Part shown: in pieces, positions 7,595 to 15,661 of the stretch
Numbering within the stretch: position 1 is the first letter of the stretch
How the letters are laid out: each line of letters begins with the position of its first letter
Origin: Pseudomonadota bacterium
GTDB taxonomy: Bacteria; Myxococcota_A; UBA796; SXON01
Assembly (NCBI GenBank): GCA_030684355.1
Contig: JAUXTN010000121.1
Coordinates: 1 to 40,653, forward strand
Reading direction: 5' to 3'
DNA: 40,653 nucleotides
Notes under the pieces: model-generated
The model's database searches: none
Told to the model about the DNA's origin: nothing
The model's input: the letters and a program-made list of their open reading frames with translations, nothing else
Program-made: the position numbers and the translations under genes

Positions 7595-10006
7595 ATGCAC
7601 CGGCCCCTCCGCGATCCGCTCGCCGCCATGGACGCCTCCGTGCCCCCCGAGGCCCGGCTCCTGGCGTTGCGCACGCTCCTCCTCGGCCCCAACGACTTCG
7701 GCGCCGCCACGCTCCGGTGGATGGACGGCGAGCCGCTCCCCGTCGCGCCGGACCCCGCGCCGCCGCGCCTCCCCTCCACGCCCGACCACCTCGCCGTGCG
7801 CAGCCTCCTCGGCGTGGGGGGCATGGGCGAGGTGTGGCGCACCGACGACAAGCAGCTCAACCGCGTCGTGGCGCTCAAGACCGTGCGCGCCGACCTCCGC
7901 TCGCCCGACTTCGCCGCGCTCCTGGAGCTGGAGGCGCTCGTCACCGCTAGCCTCCGCCACCCGGGCATCCCCGAGGTGTACGAGCGCGGCACCCTCGGCG
8001 ACGGCCGCCCCTACTACACGATGCCGGTCTACGAGGGCCGCACCCTCCGCGACCTCCTGGCCGAGCACGCGGGGTCCGCACGGACGATCGGCGCCCTCCG
8101 CGCGCTCGTGGACGTGGCGCTCCGCGCCGCCGAGGCCGTCGCGAAGGCGCACGCGCTCGGCATCCTCCACCGCGACCTGAAGCCGGACAACGTCTACCTC
8201 GGCGCCCACAACGAGGTCGTCGTGCTCGACTGGGGCATCGCGCGCGCCGCCCCGATCCCCGCCGCGACCTCCGCCGTGGGCGACAAGACGGGGGTGGCGG
8301 GGACGCGCGGGTACATGTCCCCCGAGCAGGAAGCGGGCGACCGCGCCCGCATCGGGCCGCCGACCGACGTGTGGGCGCTCGGGATCATCCTCGACGAGGT
8401 GCTCCACGCGGGGCGCCCGGGGCCGCAGGAGGACCCCACCGCGCGGGCCGTGCTGGCCGCGATCGTGGCGCGCGCGATCGAGAAGGTCCCCGGGGAGCGC
8501 CATCGGGACGCCGGCGAGCTCGCCGAGGCCCTGCGGGGCTGGCGGAGCGCGGTGGATCGCCGGGCCCGGGCGCTCGACCTGGTCGACCGCGCCGACGACG
8601 AGGCCCGCGCCGCCGACCACGAGCGCGCCCGCGCCGCCCAGGCCCGCAAGGAGGCCGCGGCCCTCGCCGCGACGGTCCAGCCCTGGCAACCCGAGGCCGA
8701 CAAGCGGCCGGTGTGGGACGCCGAGGATCGCGCCGCCGCGTTGGCCCACGCCGCGGAGGTCCACACCTTGGAGCGGGACCGCCTGCTCCAGGGCGCCTTC
8801 ACCCACGATCCGGAATTGCCCGAGGCGCACGCGCGGCTCGCGGCGCTCTACCGCGACCGCCACGCCGAGGCCGAGGCCGAGCGGGACGCCGCCGGGGCCG
8901 CCCGGTGGTGGGTCCTCCTCCGCGCGCACGACCGCGGCGAGCACGCCGCCTACCTCGCGGGTGACGGCGCCATCAGCGTGCACACCGCCCCCGCCGGCGC
9001 GCGCGCCACGCTCTACCGGTACGTCGAACGCGACCGCCGGCTCGTACCCGTGCTCGAGCGCGAGCTTGGGACCACCCCGGTCGTCCGGGCCCGCGTCCCG
9101 CACGGGAGCTGGCTCGTCCGGCTCCACGCCGAGGGCCACGCGCCGGTGGACCACCCCGTCCACGTCCGCCGCATGGAGCACGCGGACGGCGTCCCCCCCG
9201 GCGAGACCGCCCCCCGGCCGATAAAGCTCCCGCCCCTCGGCTCGATCGGGCCCGAGGACCGCGTCGTGACGCCGGGATGGACGTTCATCGGCGGCGATCC
9301 GGGCTCGCCGGCGCAGGCGCCGCGTCAGCGCGTCTGGATCGAGGGCTTCGTGATGCGGCGCTTCCCGGTGACCAACCGGGAGTACCTCGCGTTCGTGAAC
9401 GACCTCGCGGAGAGCGGGCGCGCGGAGGAGGCCCTGCGCTGGGTGCCCCGCGAGAAGGGATCCAGCTTCGAGCAGGCGGGGCGCGTGTTGTACGGGTGGG
9501 ACGGCGCCCGGTTCGCCCTGGTGCCGGACCGCGAGGGACACACGTGGGACCCCGAGTGGCCCGTGATGATGCTCTCGTGGGACGCCGCCGAGGCCTACGC
9601 CGCGTGGCGCGCCTCGCGCGAGGGCGTTCCCTGGCGCCTCCCCCGCGAGGACGAGTGGGAGCGCGCCGCCCGGGGTGCCGACGGGCGCCTCTTCCCCTGG
9701 GGTGACCACCTCGACGCCACGCGCGCGTGCCACCTCGCGAGCTGGCCGCCGGGCACCGACATCCTCCCGGTGCCGATCCAGACGTACCCGCTCGACGAGA
9801 GCCCCTTCGGGGTGCGCGGCCTCGCGGGGACCATGCGCGATGTGTGTCACAACGTCTGGGGCACGACGAGCGAGCACCTGCGCGGGTTCCCGGCGGTGAG
9901 AGGGGGCGCCTGGAACAGCGCCCACCAGCTCGTGCGCGCGGCGACACGCACCATCACCGACCCCCGGGATCCCAACGCGGGGGTGGGGTTCCGGTTGGTG
10001 CGCTAA
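7595..10006 (+). CDS. Ser/Thr protein kinase with C-terminal FGE-sulfatase-like domain
   Basis: The 803-residue protein is a Hanks-type kinase: glycine loop GVGGMGEVW (73-81), VALKTV (Lys95), catalytic loop HRDLKPDN (192-199), DWG in place of DFG (212-214) and a GTRGYMSPEQ activation segment. An Ala/Arg/Glu-rich helical linker follows (about 300-480), then from about 557 a formylglycine-generating-enzyme-like domain (RRFPVTNREYLAF, WRLPREDEWERAARG, VRGGAWN, GVGFRLVR). That domain has Ser/Ala/Leu around VRGGAWNSAHQLVRAATR where true FGE has its catalytic Cys pair, so it is probably a non-catalytic recognition module. No transmembrane segment is seen. This kinase-FGE architecture is known in Myxococcota. 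Met12 is an alternative start. Confidence 0.88.
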   Translation: MHRPLRDPLAAMDASVPPEARLLALRTLLLGPNDFGAATLRWMDGEPLPVAPDPAPPRLPSTPDHLAVRSLLGVGGMGEVWRTDDKQLNRVVALKTVRADLRSPDFAALLELEALVTASLRHPGIPEVYERGTLGDGRPYYTMPVYEGRTLRDLLAEHAGSARTIGALRALVDVALRAAEAVAKAHALGILHRDLKPDNVYLGAHNEVVVLDWGIARAAPIPAATSAVGDKTGVAGTRGYMSPEQEAGDRARIGPPTDVWALGIILDEVLHAGRPGPQEDPTARAVLAAIVARAIEKVPGERHRDAGELAEALRGWRSAVDRRARALDLVDRADDEARAADHERARAAQARKEAAALAATVQPWQPEADKRPVWDAEDRAAALAHAAEVHTLERDRLLQGAFTHDPELPEAHARLAALYRDRHAEAEAERDAAGAARWWVLLRAHDRGEHAAYLAGDGAISVHTAPAGARATLYRYVERDRRLVPVLERELGTTPVVRARVPHGSWLVRLHAEGHAPVDHPVHVRRMEHADGVPPGETAPRPIKLPPLGSIGPEDRVVTPGWTFIGGDPGSPAQAPRQRVWIEGFVMRRFPVTNREYLAFVNDLAESGRAEEALRWVPREKGSSFEQAGRVLYGWDGARFALVPDREGHTWDPEWPVMMLSWDAAEAYAAWRASREGVPWRLPREDEWERAARGADGRLFPWGDHLDATRACHLASWPPGTDILPVPIQTYPLDESPFGVRGLAGTMRDVCHNVWGTTSEHLRGFPAVRGGAWNSAHQLVRAATRTITDPRDPNAGVGFRLVR

Positions 10007-10016
10007 GCGCACCGGA

Positions 10017-10463
10017 TCAGGCGGCGGCGACCCGCACGCGACGCGCGGCGGTGGCCAACGTGTCGATGGCGGCGGCGTAGCGGAGGATCTTCTGGCGGCG
10101 CGAGGCGTTGTGCAGCCCCTTGGCGCCCTTGCTCTCCTTCGCGGACGTCGCCCTCATGGACTTCGACAGCGCGGTCAACGCCGCGGCGACCTGCTGGAGG
10201 TCACCCACGGACACGTCGCCCCGCCCGTGCACGAGCGCGTCCCAGAGCGCGATGCGCAGCTCGGTCACGTAGAGGACGCCGTCCTGCACCTCCACGCCGA
10301 GGCGCTTCAGGAGGTCGAGAAAGTCGGGGGGCATCCACGTGTTGGGATCGGTGACGATGACGGGATCCGCGGTCGGGGCGTCCGCGGCGCTGGCGTCATC
10401 CTGGCAGAGGCCGGCGGCCTTTCGCTTGGGCGTACACTCGACGAAGCTCACCTTGGTCAGCAT
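10017..10463 (-). CDS. Hypothetical protein, 148 aa
   Basis: The gene starts at an ATG with a strong GGAAGGAG site just upstream and ends 10 bases from the converging kinase stop. The product is soluble, with no signal peptide. After a polar N-terminal 40 residues containing two cysteines comes a segment (MPPDFLDLLKRLGVEVQ...) that looks like a helical bundle. The last third is rich in Lys/Arg/Ala (SMRATSAKESKGAKG, TAARRVRVAAA), consistent with nucleic-acid or acidic-surface binding, though that is only composition. I recognise no family. A 99-base gap separates it from the lipoprotein gene upstream. Confidence 0.6.
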   Translation of the reverse strand: MLTKVSFVECTPKRKAAGLCQDDASAADAPTADPVIVTDPNTWMPPDFLDLLKRLGVEVQDGVLYVTELRIALWDALVHGRGDVSVGDLQQVAAALTALSKSMRATSAKESKGAKGLHNASRRQKILRYAAAIDTLATAARRVRVAAA

Positions 10464-10562
10464 CTGGGCTCTCCTTCCTGGGGTTGGCGATGGGGGGCTG
10501 CATCATGCCACGCCTGGCAGCCCGCCTGGCACCCCGCTCGGCAAACGCGCCCTGCCACCCGG

Positions 10563-11198
10563 TCAGTCGCACCAGGTCTCGGTCTTGCGGCAGGCCACGG
10601 CGCCGCCGGTCGTGGGGACCTGCACGACGACGATCCGCGAGCCTTCCGCCTCGCACACGGCCTCGCAGGGCGTGCTCCCGTCGGTGCGCAGGCGCGCCTC
10701 GACGTAGGTGGTCGCGCCGTCCGGCATGGCCCAACCCGCCACGCTCACGGTCGAGTACCCGCAGGTGGACGTGCGCCAGTCGGTCGCCACGACGACGCGG
10801 TTGGCGCTGAAGTCCACCGGGCCGAGCGCGAGGCCGGTGTCGGCGAGGAACGCGTCCCAGGCGGCGCTGTCCACGAGGACGTTGACGGCGGGGATGCTGT
10901 CCCAGGTGTCGCTCGGCCAGGGGAGGTCGCCCTCGTAGAGCGTCGTGACCGTCACCGCCGCGGCCCCGACGAGCTCGGCCTCGGTGAGGCAGGTCCCGAC
11001 GGCGTCCGAGACGATGGGGGCGGTGTCCACGTCGGTGTCGGTGTCGGTGTCCGTGTCGGTGTCGGCGTCGGTGTCCGCGTCGGTGTCGGTGTCGGTGTCT
11101 CCCTCCTCGCCGGGCCCCACGTCCGCGACGTTGGAGCAGGCGGCAAGGGCGGCGAGGAGCAGGAGCGACATGGACGGGCCTCGGTGTGGACGAGGCAT
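10563..11198 (-). CDS. Lipoprotein with Asp-Thr repeat linker
   Basis: The 211-residue protein has a basic N-terminus (MPRPHRGPS) leading into a hydrophobic stretch with a lipobox (LLAALAAC, Cys21). The ATG at 11171 (MSLLLL) is an alternative start, but it would leave the signal without basic residues. Residues 33-60 are an alternating Asp-Thr/Asp-Ala tract, a flexible acidic tether typical of surface lipoproteins in Myxococcota. The C-terminal globular domain has four to six cysteines (STCGYST, TPCEAVCEAE, VACRKTETWC) likely forming disulphides. No known family. The tract is encoded by a near-perfect hexanucleotide repeat, so length variation is plausible. Confidence 0.7.
   Translation of the reverse strand: MPRPHRGPSMSLLLLAALAACSNVADVGPGEEGDTDTDTDADTDADTDTDTDTDTDVDTAPIVSDAVGTCLTEAELVGAAAVTVTTLYEGDLPWPSDTWDSIPAVNVLVDSAAWDAFLADTGLALGPVDFSANRVVVATDWRTSTCGYSTVSVAGWAMPDGATTYVEARLRTDGSTPCEAVCEAEGSRIVVVQVPTTGGAVACRKTETWCD
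11022..11100. repeat. Hexanucleotide tandem repeat (GTGTCG-like), coding
   Basis: About thirteen tandem copies of a 6-base unit (GTGTCG on the plus strand, with GTGTCC and GCGTCG variants) encode the Asp-Thr/Asp-Ala tether of the lipoprotein on the minus strand. Because the unit is six bases, gain or loss of units keeps the reading frame and would only change tether length. Confidence 0.85.
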
Positions 11199-11233
11199 CG
11201 TACACCGGCCCCGCGGTCGGTCGATCCGGACCG

Positions 11234-12640
11234 TCAGGCCTTCTCGGGCATGGCCGGCATCGGCCCCGGCGCGACGGTGAACGCGAAGCTGGCGCCGTCA
11301 CCCACCACGCCCTCTGCCCACACGCGGCCGCCGTGGCGGGTCACGATGCGGTGCACCGTCGCGAGCCCGATGCCGGTCCCCGGGAACTCCTCGATGGTGT
11401 GCAGCCGCTCGAAGGCGCGGAAGAGCTTGTCGGCCCACACCATGTCGAACCCGGCGCCGTTGTCCCGCACGACGATGCCCGCCTCGAGCGAGTCCGCGGC
11501 CTGCACCCGCTGGACCACGATCCGCGCGGCCTCCGTACCCCGGGTGAACTTCCAGGCGTTCCGGAGCAGGTTCTCCAACACGAGCCCCAGGAGCGTCGGA
11601 TCCCCCCAGAGGCGCAAGTCCGGGGCCACGTCGAACTGGACGACACGGGCGGGCTCCTCGCCGCGAAGCTCGCCCCCGATCAACTCGCACAGCGCGGTCA
11701 CGTCGACCCATTCGCTCCGGAGATCCGAGCGCGTGACGCGCGCGAGGTTCAGGAGCCCGTCGATGATCTCGCCCATGCGCCCGCACGCGGCCACCACCCG
11801 GCGAAGGTGGCCCTTCGACGCGTCGGGGAGGGCGTCGGCGCCCTCCTGGAGCACCATCTGGCTGAACCCGCTGACCGTGCGCAGCGGCGCGCGCAGGTCA
11901 TGGGACACCGTGTAGCTGAACGCGTCGAGCTCGCGGCTGCTCGCCTCCAACTGCTCGGTCCGCTCCCACACGCGGCGCTCGAGCTCCTCCGCGTGCCGCT
12001 GGTTCCGCTCGTCCGCCTCCTTGCGCTCGGTGATGTCGGTGAGGGTGCCGACGTAGCCGACCAGCGCGCCGTCGACGTCGACCTCCTCCGCCACCCGCGC
12101 CAGGACCCAGCTCACCCGCTGGCCCGGCCGCAGGAACCGGAACTCCTGCCGATACGGGCTCCGCGCCTCGACGCACCGCCGCCACTCCGCCCACACGGCG
12201 TCGCGGTCCGCGGGGTGCACGCAATCGACCCACCCCGCTTCGAGCGCCGCGTGCGTCGGCGTCGCCGTGACCTCACGCCAGTGCTCGTTCACGTAGATGC
12301 AGGCGCCCTTCGCGTCGCAGCGAAAGATCACGACGGGCGCGAGCCGGGCGACGGTGTGGAAGAGGCCTTCGCTCGCGCGGAGCCGCTCCTCGGCGCGACG
12401 GAGCACCGCCACGTCGCGGAGCGAGACGCGCTCGAGGCGGAGCACGAGCGTGTAGAGCAACGACCCGCTCCCCAACACGTACCCCCACCCCTTCGCGATG
12501 GAGACCTTCGTGAGCAGCTCGGCGTCCGATCCCCAGAGGGCGAGCACGACCCGGTCGGAGAGCAGGATCCAGAGAGACCCGAGCGCGACGTAGATCAGGC
12601 AGATCGCGAGCGGGCCCAGTCGGGAGGCGGGGCGAAGCAC
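11234..12640 (-). CDS. PAS-domain sensor histidine kinase
   Basis: This 468-residue protein has an N-terminal membrane hairpin (about residues 10-28 and 52-68, containing LWILLSDRVV between them), a PAS/PAC domain (about 90-210, closing with TLTDITERKEAD), a short coiled coil and a histidine kinase core. The H-box is SHDLRAPLR with His247; the ATPase part shows LLRNAWKFT (N-box), VVRDNGAGFDM (G1) and GTGIGLA (G2). The HisKA type and the VWADKLFRAFERLH segment resemble phytochrome-like kinases, but no bilin-binding GAF or PHY domain is present. No response regulator gene is adjacent, so it is an orphan kinase here. The start is a GTG without a convincing ribosome binding site, so the N-terminus is uncertain. 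Confidence 0.88.
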   Translation of the reverse strand: MLRPASRLGPLAICLIYVALGSLWILLSDRVVLALWGSDAELLTKVSIAKGWGYVLGSGSLLYTLVLRLERVSLRDVAVLRRAEERLRASEGLFHTVARLAPVVIFRCDAKGACIYVNEHWREVTATPTHAALEAGWVDCVHPADRDAVWAEWRRCVEARSPYRQEFRFLRPGQRVSWVLARVAEEVDVDGALVGYVGTLTDITERKEADERNQRHAEELERRVWERTEQLEASSRELDAFSYTVSHDLRAPLRTVSGFSQMVLQEGADALPDASKGHLRRVVAACGRMGEIIDGLLNLARVTRSDLRSEWVDVTALCELIGGELRGEEPARVVQFDVAPDLRLWGDPTLLGLVLENLLRNAWKFTRGTEAARIVVQRVQAADSLEAGIVVRDNGAGFDMVWADKLFRAFERLHTIEEFPGTGIGLATVHRIVTRHGGRVWAEGVVGDGASFAFTVAPGPMPAMPEKA

Positions 12641-12709
12641 GAGGAGGGAACACGCGGAGCCGTGCGGGCCATACCCGGGCCTGGAAACAACGTGGCGGTG
12701 CGGCGGGGA

Positions 12710-13363
12710 CTACAGTGCGCGCAACGCCACGCGGGTCACCTCGGAACCCCACCGGGGGCCGCTGGTGGCACGGGGGCGCGTGAGGTCGGTGGACAAGCGC
12801 TCGGTGAGCCCGACGATGCGCTCCGGCGAGACGCGGAAGGAGAGGGCCTTGAGGACCATCTGATCGAATTCGGCCCGGGGAAGATACCGGAACGGGTACG
12901 GATTGCCGATGGCGAGCGCCTCGAAGACCGAGGCGACGTGCGTGCGGCAGGCCTGGATCGCGACCTCGTTGAACCGGTCCGCCTTCGGGAGGTAGGCGAG
13001 CGACCGGAGGAGCGCCTGGCGCTCGCGGATGGTGCCGCGGAGGTAGAGCGAGTCGACCAGGGCGCCGTGGGTATCGGGCTCGGCGACACGCAGGGCCTGC
13101 AGGAGGAGCGCGGCGCGCCCGCACTCGTCCACGCCCCACCCCACGAAGGGCCAGAGGCCGACGGCCTGGAGCTGCGCGGCCTCCTCCGGCATGGGGATCA
13201 CGGGGCTGGAGCCGAGCCGACGTCCCATCCGGGCCCACTCGGCACGGAAGGTCCTGCCGTCGAACGGGGCCGTTGTCTCCTCGAGCGTCGCGCGGAGCCA
13301 GTCGCGGGCGCCGGGGTCGAGACGAGAGCAGAGCAGCGAGACGAGCATGGAAGGGATGGTCAA
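12710..13363 (-). CDS. eboA: EboA-domain protein
   Basis: About 217 residues. The C-terminal half shows the EboA pattern: VASVFEALAIGNPYPFRYL followed by FDQMVLKALSF and RIVGLTERLSTDLTR, with earlier helices (DWLRATLEE, LRSLAYLPKADRFNEVAIQAC). EboA belongs to the Ebo/EDB gene set, thought to move a cytoplasmic metabolite to the periplasm; its biochemical role is unresolved. No other ebo gene is next to it, so it may act alone or with distant partners. I prefer the TTG at 13363 because GGAGGTG lies at 13368-13374, four bases away; the ATG at 13348 is an alternative. No membrane segment or signal peptide is apparent. Confidence 0.72.
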   Translation of the reverse strand: MTIPSMLVSLLCSRLDPGARDWLRATLEETTAPFDGRTFRAEWARMGRRLGSSPVIPMPEEAAQLQAVGLWPFVGWGVDECGRAALLLQALRVAEPDTHGALVDSLYLRGTIRERQALLRSLAYLPKADRFNEVAIQACRTHVASVFEALAIGNPYPFRYLPRAEFDQMVLKALSFRVSPERIVGLTERLSTDLTRPRATSGPRWGSEVTRVALRAL

Positions 13364-13443
13364 GGGGCACCTCCGGGGGGAGACGGCCTCGGGGGTCGAG
13401 GCCGGCGGCCTCGATTTACTCTCGAATAATAAACATTCAACCG
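13364..13443 (-). promoter_or_regulatory. AT-rich leader with hairpin upstream of eboA
   Basis: The 80-base gap holds the most AT-rich patch of this region (13415-13446), reading TTGAATGTTTATTATT on the minus strand, a plausible -35 (TTGAAT) with only a weak -10 (TAAATC, 16 bases on). Downstream is a perfect 8-bp stem with a 3-base loop (TCGAGGCC-GGC-GGCCTCGA, 13396-13414), and then the eboA ribosome binding site at 13368-13374. The promoter is a guess; the hairpin and the base-composition break are directly visible. Confidence 0.4.
13368..13374 (-). promoter_or_regulatory. Ribosome binding site selecting a TTG start for eboA
   Basis: GGAGGTG on the minus strand, four bases before a TTG at 13363. 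It is a much better match than anything before the ATG at 13348, and so it decides the start. Confidence 0.6.
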
Positions 13444-15189
13444 TTATTCCTTCTCCTTCTTCTCCCGGGGCTCGACGGTGTCCATCCGGGTGACCCACGC
13501 GCGGAGGGCGCGGAGCTCCTCGCGCGAGATCGTGGACCGGCGGAACGCCGGCATCGCGCCCAACCCGAGCCGCACCTGGATCGGGACAAGGCAGCGCGGC
13601 GGCACGAGCACCGAGGGCCCGAGGCCCGCGTGCCCGTCGGGATGACAGGAGTGGCACTGGGCGGCGTAGACGCGCTGGCCGAGGGCCTCCGTCTCGTCCT
13701 GGGGCTCCACCGTCGCCGACTCGGGCCCCGCGCCGACGCGGTCGATGCGCCACACCACGCCCGTGCCGGGCTGGGGCAGGGCCTGCTTCCCGCGCATGCC
13801 CATCACGCCGAAGTCGAGCACGTAGAGGCTCTGCCCGTCGGGCGAGAAGGCGACGTCGACGGGCCGCTCGAGCCCCGCGCCCGGGGCGGCGTCGGCATCG
13901 GTGACCGCGAACGGCGTGAGGACCCCCGTGCCCACGTCCACCCGGACCACGCGGCGCCCCACCGGGGCGAGCACCTTCCCCACCGCCGGCGCCATGTCCC
14001 CGAACTCGGCCACGAACACCTCGCCGCCCGCGCCGAACTCCTCCGGGGCCACGTCGAGACCGTCCGCGGAGGCGTGCACCCCGAACGTGGCGACCGGGTC
14101 GGGCGGCGTACCCGGCGCCTCGGCGAGCACGTCGCGTACCCGCTTCCGGAGCGGCCGCCGGTACGGCGGGGAGTCGAGCCGCACGCCGCCCGCGTAGTCG
14201 GGCCAGCCGTACCAGGCGCCGGGGGTCACGGCCCAGAGCCAGTCGCCGGTGCCCCACACCTTGCGGGAGCCGCGCTCGTCGTAGCCGTTGTCCGTCACGT
14301 AGAGCTGCCCGGCGTCGGTGAACGCGAGCCCGAACGGGTTGCGGAACCCCCACGCGACCAGCTCGACGGGGCCCCCGTCCGGGCGCACCCGCATCACCGC
14401 CCCGGTGCACGGCACCCGCCCGGGGATCGTCTCGCCGACGGCGTTGGGGGTGCCGAAGGGCGCGAAGGCGCCGGTCTCGACGCGGTCGGTGGGGTCCTCG
14501 GTGAGGGGGTCCCGCGTGGTGTGGTTCCGCCCGGTCACCTGCACGTCGGCGCACGGGATGTCGTGGTACTGCGGGCGCCTGGAGAGCCAGCCGTACTCGT
14601 AGCTGTCGAGCCCCACGTACCCGCTGTTCGTGGCGGTCCCCTGGCCGAAGTACACCCACCCGTCCGGCGCCACGACCGGGCCGTTCGTGTGGTGATCCCC
14701 CATGCCCGGGAGGCCCGACACGAGCGGGGTCACCTTCCCCGCCGTCGTGATCCGCAAGATGCTCCCGCCATCGACCAGGCCGCCCTCGGCGACGAACAGG
14801 TCCCCGAACCCGGCGTCGACCCCGGTCCACGGCGCGTCCTCCCCCGTCGCGACGACCTCGTACGTGCCGTCCTGGAGCACCTGGAGGAGGCGCGGCTCGA
14901 GCCACACGTCACCGTAGGAATAGCCGGCCTCCACCACGAACACCTTGCCGTCGGCGTCCACGGTGATGCCCGACGGGAAGTTCAGCCCGCCCGCCACGAC
15001 GGTCGCGGCGTAGCCGGGGGGCACCCACACCGCCGCTGCGTTCGGCACCCGGGCCTCGACCGGCGGGCTCATGGAGACGGGCGGGGCGAGCGTGTAGCGG
15101 CAGCCGGGAGCGGCCAGGAGCACCGCGGCCGCCCACGACAACCGAAACGGGGAGCCCCTCCGGAGGCCGCCCCGACAAAGCGCGTTCAT
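13444..15189 (-). CDS. Sorbosone/glucose dehydrogenase-like beta-propeller lipoprotein with C-terminal cytochrome c
   Basis: The 581-residue protein begins with a lipoprotein signal (AAAVLLAAPGC). A six-bladed PQQ-dependent sugar/sorbosone dehydrogenase-type propeller follows (LNFPSGITVDADGKVFVVEAG, then GDHHTNGP, GFRNPFGLAF, DNGYDERG, PVDVAFSPDG). Near the end is a mono-haem cytochrome c domain with CHSCH (512-516) and a probable axial Met in GAMPAF (Met546). It likely oxidises a sugar or similar substrate in the periplasm and passes electrons to its own haem. The cofactor (PQQ or none) and the substrate are not evident. The tail is highly charged (PREKKEKE). It is upstream of eboA on the same strand, with 80 bases between them. 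Confidence 0.85.
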   Translation of the reverse strand: MNALCRGGLRRGSPFRLSWAAAVLLAAPGCRYTLAPPVSMSPPVEARVPNAAAVWVPPGYAATVVAGGLNFPSGITVDADGKVFVVEAGYSYGDVWLEPRLLQVLQDGTYEVVATGEDAPWTGVDAGFGDLFVAEGGLVDGGSILRITTAGKVTPLVSGLPGMGDHHTNGPVVAPDGWVYFGQGTATNSGYVGLDSYEYGWLSRRPQYHDIPCADVQVTGRNHTTRDPLTEDPTDRVETGAFAPFGTPNAVGETIPGRVPCTGAVMRVRPDGGPVELVAWGFRNPFGLAFTDAGQLYVTDNGYDERGSRKVWGTGDWLWAVTPGAWYGWPDYAGGVRLDSPPYRRPLRKRVRDVLAEAPGTPPDPVATFGVHASADGLDVAPEEFGAGGEVFVAEFGDMAPAVGKVLAPVGRRVVRVDVGTGVLTPFAVTDADAAPGAGLERPVDVAFSPDGQSLYVLDFGVMGMRGKQALPQPGTGVVWRIDRVGAGPESATVEPQDETEALGQRVYAAQCHSCHPDGHAGLGPSVLVPPRCLVPIQVRLGLGAMPAFRRSTISREELRALRAWVTRMDTVEPREKKEKE

Positions 15190-15281
15190 GGCGCCTTCTT
15201 CGGCACCGCCGGGCTTGGGTCAACCTGCGCGGACCCGCCCGGGACCCCGCTCGCGCCTCGCTGGAGCTCGAGGCAGGGTCG

Positions 15282-15479
15282 TCACTCCTCCCCGCGACGA
15301 CCGCCGCCCTGCTCCTCCTCCAAGCGCTTCCCTTCTTCCACCAGCTCCTTCACGCGCTGCCCACCCTTGTGGCCGCCCATGCGGCCGGCCTCGCGCACGC
15401 TCATCTCGCCCTCGCCTTTCGACTGGGGCTTCTCCGCGGACTTCTCCTCCGGCTTCGCCGGGGTGCGTTCCTTCGCCAT
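15282..15479 (-). CDS. KGG-motif stress mini-protein
   Basis: This 65-residue, highly charged hydrophilic protein starts at an ATG with GGAGGGGG just upstream. After a Lys/Glu/Pro-rich N-terminus it carries SVREAGRMGGHKGGQRVKELVEEGK, split here as REAGRMGGHKGGQRV and KELVEEGKRLEEE. That is the KGG/GsiB-like motif of general-stress hydrophilins related to plant LEA group 1 proteins. Such proteins are usually desiccation or starvation induced and intrinsically disordered. It is a single-repeat version. It stands alone, 92 bases from the dehydrogenase gene start, and diverges from the DUF805/SRPBCC gene. Confidence 0.75.
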   Translation of the reverse strand: MAKERTPAKPEEKSAEKPQSKGEGEMSVREAGRMGGHKGGQRVKELVEEGKRLEEEQGGGRRGEE

Positions 15480-15661
15480 CTCCCCCTCCGGTGCCCGGGC
15501 GCGGCGCCGCGCCGCCCTGTGACACCCTGCCTACGTGCGCACTCGGCGGACATCGTTCTGTCACGTTCGACGGGGTGGGAGCTCCGCCCGACGCGGGGCC
15601 GCGCCCCCTCGCCAGACCAGGCCACCGTTCTCCGCTATTCTCCCGCTCCCCGGAGATCCCC

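Noticed and set aside
7322..10012. 896-residue minus-strand open frame opposite the kinase-FGE gene
   Set aside because: Low-complexity Arg/Gly/Pro/His-rich translation; the plus strand encodes a clear Hanks kinase.
11022..11100. CRISPR-like array
   Set aside because: The units are contiguous 6-base repeats without spacers, inside a coding frame.
12710..14905. 731-residue extension of the EboA frame
   Set aside because: The N-terminal 500 residues are antisense-type composition inside the dehydrogenase gene; only the last part, after a TTG/ATG with a ribosome binding site, is protein-like.
11186..15522. Two long plus-strand frames (11186-13429 and 13273-15522)
   Set aside because: They lie antisense to the histidine kinase, eboA and the dehydrogenase, and have no domain-like segments.
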